Below, piece after piece: positions 18,306 through 26,423 of a stretch of 64,000 nucleotides of DNA. Positions within the stretch are counted from its first letter, which is position 1. Every line of letters begins with the position of its first letter. The notes beneath the pieces were generated by a model. It had not been told where the DNA came from, ran no database searches, and saw only the letters and a list, made by a program, of their open reading frames with translations. Source of the DNA: Acaryochloris sp. CCMEE 5410 (GTDB lineage: Bacteria > Cyanobacteriota > Cyanobacteriia > Thermosynechococcales > Thermosynechococcaceae); contig NZ_AFEJ02000002.1 of the NCBI RefSeq assembly GCF_000238775.2, positions 1,783,501 to 1,847,500 on the forward strand, read 5' to 3'. The position numbers were made by a program, and so were the translations under genes.

Positions 18306-20120
18306 TTATCGATAGTTCTGGGCTTGGGTTTCAAACATCGATGCATAGACCCCGTTGAGGTTCATCAACGTATGATGATTACCTTCTTCAACCATGTAAC
18401 CTTGTGACATCACATAGATATAGTCCGCCATCTTGACCGTCGACAATCTGTGACTAATCAAAATAGCGGACTGATCTTGCATAAGTTCTCGAAACTGCTG
18501 GAACACCTCATACTCAGCTTTGGGGTCCATGGCACTCGTCGGCTCATCCAAAACAATCACTTGAGAATCCCTCAGAAAGGCACGCGCCAGGGCGATTTTT
18601 TGCCACTGCCCAATACTGAGTTCTTCTCCTTGATCAAACATCTTGCCCAAAACAGTGTCGTACCCTTGAGGTAACGACTGAATCACTCGATCGGCCCCGG
18701 ACAGCTGAGCCGCCGATCGGATTCGATACTCATCAGCTGGTCTCTCAATATTCCCTAACTGGATATTATCTCGGGCTGTGAAATGATATTTAGCATAATC
18801 TTGAAAAATGACGCTGATATGGCTTTTTAGCTCAAGCTTACTAAAGCTTTTGAGATCGATGCCATCAATTGTGATACTTCCCTCAGTGGGATCATATAGT
18901 CGGCAAAGTAGTTTAATTAATGTCGTTTTTCCAGAGCCATTCTCGCCCACCAAAGCAATAACTTGACCTGGCTGAAGCTTTAGAGAAACATTGTGAATTG
19001 CTTTACGTTCGGTCGTTGCATATTGAAAGCTAACATTATGAAAAACCACACCAGTAGCCAAAGATTTTGGAAAAGGTTGTGGACATGTTGGCTCCAAAAC
19101 CTTTGATTCTATATCTAAAAATTCATATAGATTCGCTAGGAACAAATTATCTTCATAAAGCCCAGACAGACTCTGTAACAAACCCCTCAGACTATTTTGG
19201 CCTTTTTGTAGCGCTTGATAGTAGAGGACTAAGTCCCCCAACTTAAGAACGCCTGCCAAAGTTTGCTGAACCATATAGACAAAAATGGCAAAGACAAACA
19301 GCCCTGCAATCACCTGAGCACCAAAAAAGGCAAAGGACCGTTTAGAAACTATCCCTACTTTTTCCTTGTAAATAAGTTCTCGTAGTTGGGAATATCTATG
19401 TTTGAAATGCTCTCCTAGATTGAATAGCCGAATTTCTTTGGCGAACAAATCACTGGTTTGTAACCATCCCAAATACATTGCCTGCCGTTCTAGCTGAGTA
19501 CGACGACGTTTCCAGTGGTACATTACCCCTGCAAATTTCATCCGCACCAATACAGTCGGAATCGCAGCCACAAACAGCATTCCGACAATGCCCCAATGCA
19601 GGGCCAACAATAACCCCAACATTGCTAGTAATGAAATTGAACTTTGCCCTGCTAAGGCCAACCGTTCCAAGATGCGGGGAGGCCGATAAGGCGCTTCTTG
19701 TTGGGCGCGCTGCAGAGCATCATAATACTGGGCATTTTCGTAATACTCTAAGTCAGCCGAAATCGATTTAGAGTGGATAATGCCCTGCATATAATCCGTG
19801 ACTCGCTGAGCATGGGCAATGGTAACTAAATCTGATAGAGAGGCAAAGAGGGTCGTACTAATCGTCAAACAAGCGGCAACGATCAATAAAGGCACGATAT
19901 CGTTGAGCGCGGCTGCTCGGTTCGAAAGTGCCAAACTAATCGTCACTTGATCGACAATTAGCTTAGTCATATAAATAGAAAATAAGGGTAGTATGCCCTG
20001 AATGATTACCAAGCCAATGCGTGCCAAAGTCCAGTTAGGACTGCTTTGCCAAACCAGTTTTAAAGCTGGGATGAAGTGCAAAGGGCGTTTAAATCTTGCT
20101 TTGATAAATCCAGTCAGCAT
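18306..20120 (-). CDS. Lasso peptide exporter, ABC transporter with fused permease and ATPase
   Basis: 604 residues. A six-helix transmembrane domain (about 30-330) is followed by an ATPase domain with Walker A GENGSGKTT (392-400), signature LSIGQ (501-505, in place of the usual LSGGQ), Walker B VIVLDEP (about 521) and the switch His in AILISHRLST. This half-transporter layout is that of McjD-type exporters, which secrete the mature lasso peptide and give self-immunity. There is no N-terminal C39 peptidase, fitting a system with a separate B2 protease. It is the last gene of the cluster, 379 bases after the precursors and behind a possible terminator, so it may be expressed at a lower level. 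Confidence 0.87.
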   Translation of the reverse strand: MLTGFIKARFKRPLHFIPALKLVWQSSPNWTLARIGLVIIQGILPLFSIYMTKLIVDQVTISLALSNRAAALNDIVPLLIVAACLTISTTLFASLSDLVTIAHAQRVTDYMQGIIHSKSISADLEYYENAQYYDALQRAQQEAPYRPPRILERLALAGQSSISLLAMLGLLLALHWGIVGMLFVAAIPTVLVRMKFAGVMYHWKRRRTQLERQAMYLGWLQTSDLFAKEIRLFNLGEHFKHRYSQLRELIYKEKVGIVSKRSFAFFGAQVIAGLFVFAIFVYMVQQTLAGVLKLGDLVLYYQALQKGQNSLRGLLQSLSGLYEDNLFLANLYEFLDIESKVLEPTCPQPFPKSLATGVVFHNVSFQYATTERKAIHNVSLKLQPGQVIALVGENGSGKTTLIKLLCRLYDPTEGSITIDGIDLKSFSKLELKSHISVIFQDYAKYHFTARDNIQLGNIERPADEYRIRSAAQLSGADRVIQSLPQGYDTVLGKMFDQGEELSIGQWQKIALARAFLRDSQVIVLDEPTSAMDPKAEYEVFQQFRELMQDQSAILISHRLSTVKMADYIYVMSQGYMVEEGNHHTLMNLNGVYASMFETQAQNYR

Positions 20121-20499
20121 AAATTGCCATGTGACAATGCGTAGTGCGAAACTATCCTAACCCTGTAAGCAGAACTCAGCGAGGGAGATGATCGATATAA
20201 CCGACCTTCACTACAAGTCTGGGTCAAGAGAATCTGCTATGCCGATCACAAAGTCGAAACCTCTGAAAGACCAACCAACAGATTAAAAAGACGAAGTCGA
20301 GAGGACCATAACTCAGCCTAAAAAGACAGCATCACATAAGCTAGGACTCTTGTAGCAAAGCTCAAATCGTTAATACTTGGCATGCCCTACTTAGGAGGGT
20401 GCGATTTTTTCCGTTTCAGCTTAAACAAATAGAGCCAGCATTTGGAAGGCTGACTCTACTCGCTTCAATATTCAGTTGAAAAATAACTGAAAAGGATGA
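20121..20499. other. Spacer between lasso precursors and exporter
   Basis: No third precursor: neither strand shows another YxxPxL leader. The stretch contains a hairpin at 20430-20458, described separately. The remainder has no recognised feature. Its length, unusual in an otherwise tight cluster, suggests that the exporter may also have its own promoter. Confidence 0.45.
20430..20458 (-). terminator. Hairpin downstream of lasso precursor genes, likely attenuating terminator
   Basis: On the minus strand TAGAGTCAGC and GCTGGCTCTA pair over ten bases (one G-T wobble) around a nine-base loop. TTTGTTT follows, a moderate T-rich tail. It is 42 bases after the stop of the first precursor gene. 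Such a hairpin after an abundant precursor message and before the exporter gene is common in RiPP clusters. Confidence 0.55.
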
Positions 20500-20640
20500 C
20501 TATGACGTTACATCATCAATATCACCAGCGGGGATTGTCCCGAAAGGCACATCTGTAGCATTCAATGACGGTGAATTCTTAGTCATATCCTCTACGCTGC
20601 CGTACACCTTCAATTGGGGTGCACCATAAGTTCTCTTCAT
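20500..20640 (-). CDS. Lasso peptide precursor 1 (46 residues)
   Basis: ATG at 20640, stop TAG at 20502-20500. An AAGGAG ribosome site lies 12-17 bases upstream. The leader (residues 1-21) has Y5, P8, L10 and G14 and ends M19-T20-K21, the YxxPxLxxxGxxxxxT pattern bound by the B1/PqqD domain and cut by B2, with Thr at the penultimate leader position. The predicted 25-residue core starts at N22. NSPSLNATD gives a ring of nine, with the N22 amine joined to the D30 side chain; a loop/tail follows, beginning VPFGTIP and ending DIDDVTS. The terminal Ser is a likely site for the cluster's kinase. Asn at core position 1 is unusual, since Gly is commonest. Closely similar to the second precursor. Confidence 0.87.
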   Translation of the reverse strand: MKRTYGAPQLKVYGSVEDMTKNSPSLNATDVPFGTIPAGDIDDVTS

Positions 20641-20722
20641 GGTCTTAGCTTACTCCTTACTTAATCTGTGGCTGTTTTAGCATATGCAAGCATTTGCAAG
20701 TTAACAGCATCTAACATTAGTC

Positions 20723-20773
20723 AATTAGGTGTTTTACCCCCCAGGTCAGCTGTGAAACAATTCACGCTGGACC
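20723..20773 (-). promoter_or_regulatory. Duplicated upstream element of precursor 1 with hairpin
   Basis: 20723-20760 is almost identical (one extra T) to 21061-21097 upstream of the other precursor. On the minus strand 20773-20744 can fold: GGTCCAGCGTGAA pairs with TTCACAGCTGACC over about twelve base pairs with two single-base bulges. A G6 run and TAAAACACC follow. It lies roughly 85-135 bases before the start codon, so it may be part of the 5' leader RNA or of the promoter. Function is unknown; no known riboswitch class is recognised. Confidence 0.5.
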
Positions 20774-20824
20774 AGGACGCCCATATTCTAGCAACAATCA
20801 AAAATTAGTGACTGGATAAAATGA

Positions 20825-20965
20825 CTAGGATGTAATGTCGTCAATATCTCCGGCAGGAATGGTTCCAAATGGCACATCAATAGCATTGATTGATGGCGCA
20901 TTCTTCGTCATATCTTCTACGCTTCCGTAGGTTCTGAGTTGAGGTGAGTCATAAAATTTTTTCAT
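20825..20965 (-). CDS. Lasso peptide precursor 2 (46 residues)
   Basis: ATG at 20965, stop TAG at 20827-20825, with TAAGGAG about 12 bases upstream. The leader has Y5, P8, L10 and G14 and ends M19-T20-K21. The predicted core begins N22: ring NAPSINAID (N22 to D30), then VPFGTIP to DIDDITS. Against precursor 1 the core differs only at core positions 2 (A/S), 5 (I/L), 8 (I/T) and 23 (I/V); the loop is invariant. It comes first in transcription order, 290 bases after the cyclase gene. The two genes and their upstream elements look like a tandem duplication of one cassette. Confidence 0.87.
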   Translation of the reverse strand: MKKFYDSPQLRTYGSVEDMTKNAPSINAIDVPFGTIPAGDIDDITS

Positions 20966-21048
20966 GGCCTTAGCTTGCTCCTTAAGTCATCTACTTTTAT
21001 CAGCTGTTCTGGTTTACTTATATGGGTTTCCATACAAGTTGACAGCGT

Positions 21049-21066
21049 CTAATTAAATTTAATTAG
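21049..21066. promoter_or_regulatory. Perfect 18-bp palindrome upstream of precursor 2
   Basis: CTAATTAAATTTAATTAG is its own reverse complement and directly adjoins the duplicated upstream element. The matching place before precursor 1 (around 20711-20728) keeps only the outer CTAA/TTAG. It could be an operator for a dimeric regulator; no regulator gene is seen in the cluster. Confidence 0.4.
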
Positions 21067-21112
21067 GTGTTTACCCCCCAGGTCAGCTGTGAAACAAGTT
21101 TCTAGCCGGACC
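21061..21112 (-). promoter_or_regulatory. Duplicated upstream element of precursor 2
   Basis: 21061-21097 matches 20723-20760 almost base for base, including the G6 run on the minus strand. The flanking half (21098-21112) has diverged from its counterpart but keeps partial complementarity to the conserved half (GGTCCGGCT against AGCTGACC). The fold here is weaker than at precursor 1. It lies about 95-145 bases before the start codon. Confidence 0.45.
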
Positions 21113-21255
21113 TTGATGCCATTATGTGAGGCATTACCCAGAGGGTAAATGTACCAAACAGACATCAATTCAGCATACAAATCCAGTTAAGCTATTATAG
21201 CTTCTCAAATTTATTGGGGGCATTCCAATCCTTAAATATTCATAAGATTTGATTG

Positions 21256-23223
21256 CTATGACAGGAATTCTAAAGGATTGTCCCTTAGATTGGCTTGTTG
21301 TAGCCAAAGAGTCAGGTTGACGGCAATCCATATCAGTAAAGTATCGTTAGCTTCGGCTTCTCCCCTTTGCCATCGCTGAACTAGCTGACTTAGCTCTTGC
21401 ATATCAAGAAACATCTCAATGGCATCAGGTGGATGACTGAGGACTTGATGGATCAGGTCTATGCCGTACTTTTCTAGAGTATGGTCAAACGCTGTGCCCA
21501 AATTTCCTTTACCGGCACGCCATTGAATTTGGGGAGGGAGAATACCGTCCAGTCCGCGTCGGATAATCAACCGCGTCCAACCATTTTGCATCTTTTGCTC
21601 TTCGGGTAGAGAGACACAAAATTCCACCAACCGCTTATCCCAAAAGGGGAACCTCAATTCCACTTGGGAGGCGGCAGCGGTTCGATCCATTACTTCTAGG
21701 GTCGCAGAGACTAAGCCAGATGTAACGTCAACGATATGTTCGTGACGCTGGGAAGGTTGGGCACCAAAGCGCTGACGACGCAGGTGTTTATAACGCTGCA
21801 GCACGGATGCTCGATCAACAAAGTCTGGGGTGAGGGGGATGGCCCATGGCCTAGCTGGAGACGCCTCAGACGTATTCTGCTGCCCACGGGATTGCCAGGT
21901 TTTGACTTTACCTAAAATTTTGGTAATCTTTGTTTTTTTTAGGAGGGGATTGATGCCAAATTTACGGACATAGGACCGATACAAGGGCCATAAATCGTAA
22001 CCAAAGCTTTGGCAAAACCCCTTCATCTCGCGCCATAACTTGAACCACCGCCCTGCTTTGGCCAAGGTGCGTAAATACCCAACACCATGGGATACCGCCT
22101 GATCACCATCAAAGCCATCCAATAACACCCTGACCGATTGGCTTTGAGCGATTTGATATAAGGCATGGGTTAAATGAGCGTTACAGGCAAATAAGGGTTC
22201 GTCTTGGAGAGCCAGCATATGCTGATAATCGGTCCAGGGGCTGAGTTGATCGCCTTGTACATACTGAGGCTCGATGGGTCGCTGATGAATCACGGCATTC
22301 ATAAATTCCTGCTCATCAGATGCCGTAATTTCATTAAACACGGCGGAGAAAGTGGGGAATTTAGTGGTCTCTTGCGCCTCCTGTCTCAACTGGGCTGTCA
22401 TACAGGTAATCGAGGAAGAATCAATTCCGCCACTTAACATGGTGCCGATGGGAAATGCACTTCTCAGACGGCAGCGCACGGCTTCGGTGAAAATGGATTG
22501 AAACTGTTCCGCATAGGCTTGATCGGAGTCCAGCTGAAGTTCAAAATCAGGATCGAGGGACCAATAGGCTGAGATGTTCAGACTATTTTGGCTCACTGTC
22601 ATCCGATGGGCAGGAGGGAGACGAACAATCTGCTCATAAAAAGTCGTTTCTGCATCAAATAGCATCAGGGTCAGATAGTCAGCGACCCTGGTTTCATTGA
22701 GGGCTTTAGGCACTTCTGGCAAATGAAACAGCGCTTTCATTTCGCTGGCAAAGGCAAAGACTTGTTCGGAGGCATAGTAAAAGAAGGGCTTGACGCCAAA
22801 ATGATCGCGAGCACAAAACAAATGCTGTTGAGTTGCATCCCAAAGGGCAAAGGCAAAATCACCCAAGAGATACTCAGGGCATTGTTCGCCCCATTTTTCG
22901 TAGGCAGCAAGAATAAGGGCGCTATCGGTAATCACTGCTGAGGGAGACTCTTCCAGACCCAGCTGGATCATTAGGTCCGCACGATTATCAATCCGGGCAT
23001 CTGCCGTCAGCACTAAAGTTTGGGACGTATTGCTGAGGGGGAGGGTTTCAAACCGGGATTCTGGGGTGGTCTGTAATAAACAATGACCCAAGCCAACCCT
23101 ATCTTGACTCCATTCATTGGTTCCATCCGGTCCCCGATGGGACAGGGATTGGACCATTTGATGCAAATAATCACGCCTTTCAGGGAGAGGGTGAGGATAT
23201 ACAAAGCCAGTAATTGCGCTCAT
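21256..23223 (-). CDS. Lasso cyclase, asparagine synthetase homologue (C protein)
   Basis: 655 residues. The N-terminal glutaminase-like domain (about 1-200) starts MSAITGFVYP: the Cys2 nucleophile of true asparagine synthetases is absent, so it cannot use glutamine that way. The C-terminal synthetase domain has the ATP pyrophosphatase loop LSGGIDSSS (about 264) and the later VELRFPFWDKRLVEF. In lasso systems this enzyme adenylates the ring Asp/Glu side chain and closes the macrolactam with the freed core N-terminus. It lies between the precursor genes and the JmjC gene, 20 bases downstream of the latter. A plain asparagine synthetase is the alternative; missing Cys2, the B1/B2 genes and the precursors argue against it. 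Confidence 0.9.
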   Translation of the reverse strand: MSAITGFVYPHPLPERRDYLHQMVQSLSHRGPDGTNEWSQDRVGLGHCLLQTTPESRFETLPLSNTSQTLVLTADARIDNRADLMIQLGLEESPSAVITDSALILAAYEKWGEQCPEYLLGDFAFALWDATQQHLFCARDHFGVKPFFYYASEQVFAFASEMKALFHLPEVPKALNETRVADYLTLMLFDAETTFYEQIVRLPPAHRMTVSQNSLNISAYWSLDPDFELQLDSDQAYAEQFQSIFTEAVRCRLRSAFPIGTMLSGGIDSSSITCMTAQLRQEAQETTKFPTFSAVFNEITASDEQEFMNAVIHQRPIEPQYVQGDQLSPWTDYQHMLALQDEPLFACNAHLTHALYQIAQSQSVRVLLDGFDGDQAVSHGVGYLRTLAKAGRWFKLWREMKGFCQSFGYDLWPLYRSYVRKFGINPLLKKTKITKILGKVKTWQSRGQQNTSEASPARPWAIPLTPDFVDRASVLQRYKHLRRQRFGAQPSQRHEHIVDVTSGLVSATLEVMDRTAAASQVELRFPFWDKRLVEFCVSLPEEQKMQNGWTRLIIRRGLDGILPPQIQWRAGKGNLGTAFDHTLEKYGIDLIHQVLSHPPDAIEMFLDMQELSQLVQRWQRGEAEANDTLLIWIAVNLTLWLQQANLRDNPLEFLS

Positions 23224-23243
23224 GGGGGCAGAAGGATCAAAAT

Positions 23244-24494
23244 TTAGACATCAGAAGCGGGGGCAATCTCTTTAATCATCAAAAATCCCTCTTGGATCAA
23301 GTTCTGGGCTAAGGACAATCGTCCAGCATCGTTAATCAAGCCACCGATGTCTTTGACGGCCAGATAGGGATGGTCAATTAGATCGGTCAGAGAAGCCGCT
23401 AGAAAAATAGGAAAGGTTAGACTTTTTTGGTAGAAGTTCAAAGCAATTTGGGTTGGACTTCTATCAACGGAGAAAAGAATATTAGGTCGGCGGGCAACAA
23501 CAGAGTTGAGATTGAGCTGTGACAGATGAAGCAGATCTTGGAATCGACCTTGGTCTTCAGATTTGCGATCGCACAGAAATACCTTATGCTTCCGCTCTAC
23601 CAGCTCTTCCGTCTTCACTTTACTCATTAGGGCCTGACTCAGGGTTTGAAACGACTCATAAAAAGCCTGCTGTTGCTCAGAACTGGAAAAACCGTGGGGA
23701 ATCGCTTTCCGAAAAGCTGGGTCAGCCTGGGCGATGGTGACCAACTCCTCTAAGAGTTCATAGGCGAAGGTGGGATATAACCCTAGGGATGCATGCACGG
23801 AGGTGGTCTCTTGACTAGCCGCTTGATGGACTACCCCCCGAGGAATATAAAGCAAATCACCGGGCTGGAGCATCACCGTTAATTCTGGCTCCGCCAGTTC
23901 ATGGCGGCCAATACTTTGATCTCGGATGTGAGAGGGAAGCTCAACAGGGGAATGGTAGAGTTTCCATTCCTTCGCCCCCGTAATTTGGAGAATAAACACA
24001 TCATGTTCATCGTAATGAGGGGCTAAGCCCTGGGCCTGGGGAGGCGTGATATAGATATTGGTTCGTAGCTTAAACTTCAGCTCGCATTCTAGGGCACTAC
24101 AAAAATGTCTCAGCTTGGGAATTTTCTTATGCGCCCCATTGATGGTCAAGGTTAAGCCCTGATGCAACAGGCTATAAAGCCTGTCGTTATTAATAAAATA
24201 CTGTTGGGATTTTGAGTGGCGATCGCACCAGTCTTCCAGGCTGAGCTTATTACCCTGATCCACTAGGCGAAAGTTATTGTAATCCGCCAACAAAGCTTTG
24301 TTTTGCAGCAGGAGATCGATGTCATCTGGGTTTAAAACAGACTCATAAAATGAGGCATCATTCCTTGGCAAATACAGGGTTTTTGTTTCCCAATAAGTCT
24401 GGAAAAAATCCTCAATCGTGCAAGGAGAGATTAAACGGGCAAATTGAGACTCAACCTTCATGGGCCAGGATGTGATTTTCAACGAGGGTAGCAA
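23244..24494 (-). CDS. JmjC/cupin-type 2-oxoglutarate Fe(II) oxygenase (RoxA-like)
   Basis: 416 residues. The cupin core has PHYDEHDVFILQITG (about 159) with the HxD metal pair and QPGDLLYIPRGVVHQA (about 210) with the distal His, the pattern of the Cupin_4/RoxA hydroxylase group. Such enzymes hydroxylate side chains of proteins or peptides. The frame opens at 24494, overlapping the kinase gene by 44 bases; a second Met at 24461 (MKVESQFARL) leaves an overlap of 11 and may be the true start. Its place in the cluster suggests beta-hydroxylation of a precursor residue. Its target is not known and there is a second, unrelated oxygenase three genes upstream. Confidence 0.82.
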   Translation of the reverse strand: MLPSLKITSWPMKVESQFARLISPCTIEDFFQTYWETKTLYLPRNDASFYESVLNPDDIDLLLQNKALLADYNNFRLVDQGNKLSLEDWCDRHSKSQQYFINNDRLYSLLHQGLTLTINGAHKKIPKLRHFCSALECELKFKLRTNIYITPPQAQGLAPHYDEHDVFILQITGAKEWKLYHSPVELPSHIRDQSIGRHELAEPELTVMLQPGDLLYIPRGVVHQAASQETTSVHASLGLYPTFAYELLEELVTIAQADPAFRKAIPHGFSSSEQQQAFYESFQTLSQALMSKVKTEELVERKHKVFLCDRKSEDQGRFQDLLHLSQLNLNSVVARRPNILFSVDRSPTQIALNFYQKSLTFPIFLAASLTDLIDHPYLAVKDIGGLINDAGRLSLAQNLIQEGFLMIKEIAPASDV

Positions 24495-25356
24495 TGTCCG
24501 GCAGTAAGTCGAGGGAGGCTGGCCGTAAGAGACGCAAAAGCGGCACCTGTTGAGCCAAGAGCATTAGTTGCTTAAAATGGTTGGCTCCTCGCTCCTGCAA
24601 TAAAGTTTGCTCAAAGCGGGTGACATAGGAGTTTTGCATCAAATGTTGAATAATCTCCTGGGGCGGTAACGGCTTAATGGCGACTTCATCCCCCTGTCCC
24701 AGCACAAAAATATATCGCAGGGGCAGAATGTCAGACATAAAGCCAGAAGAGAGCTGATGATTGCGCTTTTCTAAGCGGGCCCCTAATCGCGGTAAATCTT
24801 CGGGCTGCTTGCCAATACAGGTGACCGCATCAGGCCACAGCTTAATTTGTGGAAAGGCAGGCTGCACCTGAATTTGATGGCGTTGGACCTCTAGGGCCAC
24901 CACATCATCCGCAATCAAGCTATGGCCCCGATCATGCAAGGTTGCTGCCATCGTGGATTTGCCCCATCGCTTTTGACCAATAAAGGCCACTGCTTCTCCT
25001 TCTAACGCCACAGCACTGGCATGGAGGACCAAAAATCCGCGTTGATGCAGCACAACTCCCATGATCGCCCCCAGAATAAAGAGTCGGAGACGATCCTCAT
25101 CGAGATCAATCTCTAGATCAATCAGAACATCCTGGCCTTCCTGAATCAAAAACGTACCCACCCCTTGCCAATATAAATACATTCCTGAATCGGTATTTTG
25201 ATAGCAATGCAGGGTGTTTCCCGTCTGCAAAGGACTATCGGTAATGGCATCGAAATGAATCCAGACATCCGCATCCGTTGCCAGGGTGGGAATCAGTTCT
25301 GGCAGTTTAATTTCAGACTGAAGGGTCAAGCCATAGGCTGAATAAAAGTGGGACAT
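24451..25356 (-). CDS. HPr-kinase homologue, probable lasso precursor kinase
   Basis: 301 residues. The N-terminal part is variable. The kinase core has LVLHASAVAL (about 109), Walker A FIGQKRWGKSTMAATL (about 126) and HSLIADDVVALE (about 145), matching the C-terminal catalytic domain of HPr kinase/phosphorylase. It lacks the N-terminal regulatory domain of classical HprK, as in the lasso kinases PadeK and ThcoK, which phosphorylate the C-terminal Ser of precursor peptides. Both precursors here end in Ser. Cyanobacteria do not generally run a HprK-controlled sugar PTS, which also favours a peptide role. It overlaps the JmjC gene, so they are coexpressed. Confidence 0.85.
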   Translation of the reverse strand: MSHFYSAYGLTLQSEIKLPELIPTLATDADVWIHFDAITDSPLQTGNTLHCYQNTDSGMYLYWQGVGTFLIQEGQDVLIDLEIDLDEDRLRLFILGAIMGVVLHQRGFLVLHASAVALEGEAVAFIGQKRWGKSTMAATLHDRGHSLIADDVVALEVQRHQIQVQPAFPQIKLWPDAVTCIGKQPEDLPRLGARLEKRNHQLSSGFMSDILPLRYIFVLGQGDEVAIKPLPPQEIIQHLMQNSYVTRFEQTLLQERGANHFKQLMLLAQQVPLLRLLRPASLDLLPDIATLVENHILAHEG

Positions 25357-25485
25357 AGCAATTAGCGGCTATCCAGACTCAAAGAATAACGTTTTTAAGG
25401 GATTTTTGCCTTCAGCAGTCAGGGTGACCTATGGGAGCAAAGTAGCAGATCATCAGCGGGACAAACCTGCAGATTGAAACCGCCC

Positions 25486-26409
25486 TTACCGTTGGTCCCT
25501 AGGCAGTAATTTCTTGAGTTTGGATCTTAGTTTTTTGAGCAAGGGTTGAGGGGGTTGAGGCTCGTTTGCCGTAAACAGTTTATAAATTAATGCTTCGAAC
25601 CGGGGATTTGGCGCCATAGAGTCCGGATGAATGATGGCATCTAAATTCAAATTAAAGGTTGGCAACTCATTTAAACCTTGGTTCCCTTGGGTATGACTGC
25701 CTTGAGTGCCAATATTGGAAATCAGATTGACCTTCGGTACAACGGTGAGACCGTCCTGAGCGAGACAAGAATAAAACCATGGAATATCCCAAACCTGTTG
25801 GTTCTGATAGGCCCAGTCAAATAATTGGGTCACCCAATCCGTGAGGGCCTGTTGCTCAAAAAATTGGGGTTGGGTTTGCTTGAACTGGGGCCATCCCGTC
25901 ATTTTGAGGTCGTTGTCTTGCCACGCTCTGCGCCAAGAGGCCCATCCCCAAGACACAAAAAATTTAGAGAAGGCATAGGTCTGGGGAATAGAAAGGGTAT
26001 CTCGCAAAAAATTACTCCCCGAGATGGTCTTGACTTGGGATTGATGGCGGTATTGAGCTAACATCGCTTGGCAAAATGGGAAAAAGCTGGGATGGGGAAG
26101 ACAGTCATCTTCTAAAATGATTGCTTCTTCCACCTGAGAGAACACCCAATTTAACCCCTGGACATTACAACACCGCCCTCCCAAGTTCGAGTCGGCAAAA
26201 CGAGTGAACACCTCGCATTCCCAATTCACTTGATCAACAATCGCTCTTGCTTGTTGGCATAAATCGTCATCCTCAGGCACATCAGCTCTCGGACCATCCG
26301 CAACGATAAACAAGGTTGACGGTTTGACTTGGGCAATCGCCGCAAATACCTGATGCGAATAGTGCGGACGATTGAAAATATGAAGGGCAACGGGAGTGGG
26401 AAAAAGCAT
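25486..26409 (-). CDS. HlpA-like glycosyltransferase in lasso cluster
   Basis: 307 residues, single GT-A type domain. The start FPTPVALHIFNRPHYSHQVF, 'FIVADGPR' (about 34) and AIILEDDCLPHPSFF (about 96, acidic metal/nucleotide-sugar motif) are characteristic of proteins annotated as hemolytic protein HlpA-like. FFVSWGWASWRRAW (about 160) is the conserved Trp-rich acceptor region. No signal or membrane segment is visible. It sits inside the cluster, 15 bases after the 2OG oxygenase, and so may glycosylate the peptide, perhaps on a hydroxyl made by an oxygenase or a native Ser/Thr. A link to surface polysaccharide is the alternative. Confidence 0.8.
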   Translation of the reverse strand: MLFPTPVALHIFNRPHYSHQVFAAIAQVKPSTLFIVADGPRADVPEDDDLCQQARAIVDQVNWECEVFTRFADSNLGGRCCNVQGLNWVFSQVEEAIILEDDCLPHPSFFPFCQAMLAQYRHQSQVKTISGSNFLRDTLSIPQTYAFSKFFVSWGWASWRRAWQDNDLKMTGWPQFKQTQPQFFEQQALTDWVTQLFDWAYQNQQVWDIPWFYSCLAQDGLTVVPKVNLISNIGTQGSHTQGNQGLNELPTFNLNLDAIIHPDSMAPNPRFEALIYKLFTANEPQPPQPLLKKLRSKLKKLLPRDQR

Positions 26410-26423
26410 GGGAGAAGCAGAAT

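Noticed and set aside
20121-20499. A third lasso precursor gene in the spacer before the exporter
   Set aside because: Reading the minus strand in all frames gave no YxxPxL leader or suitable core.
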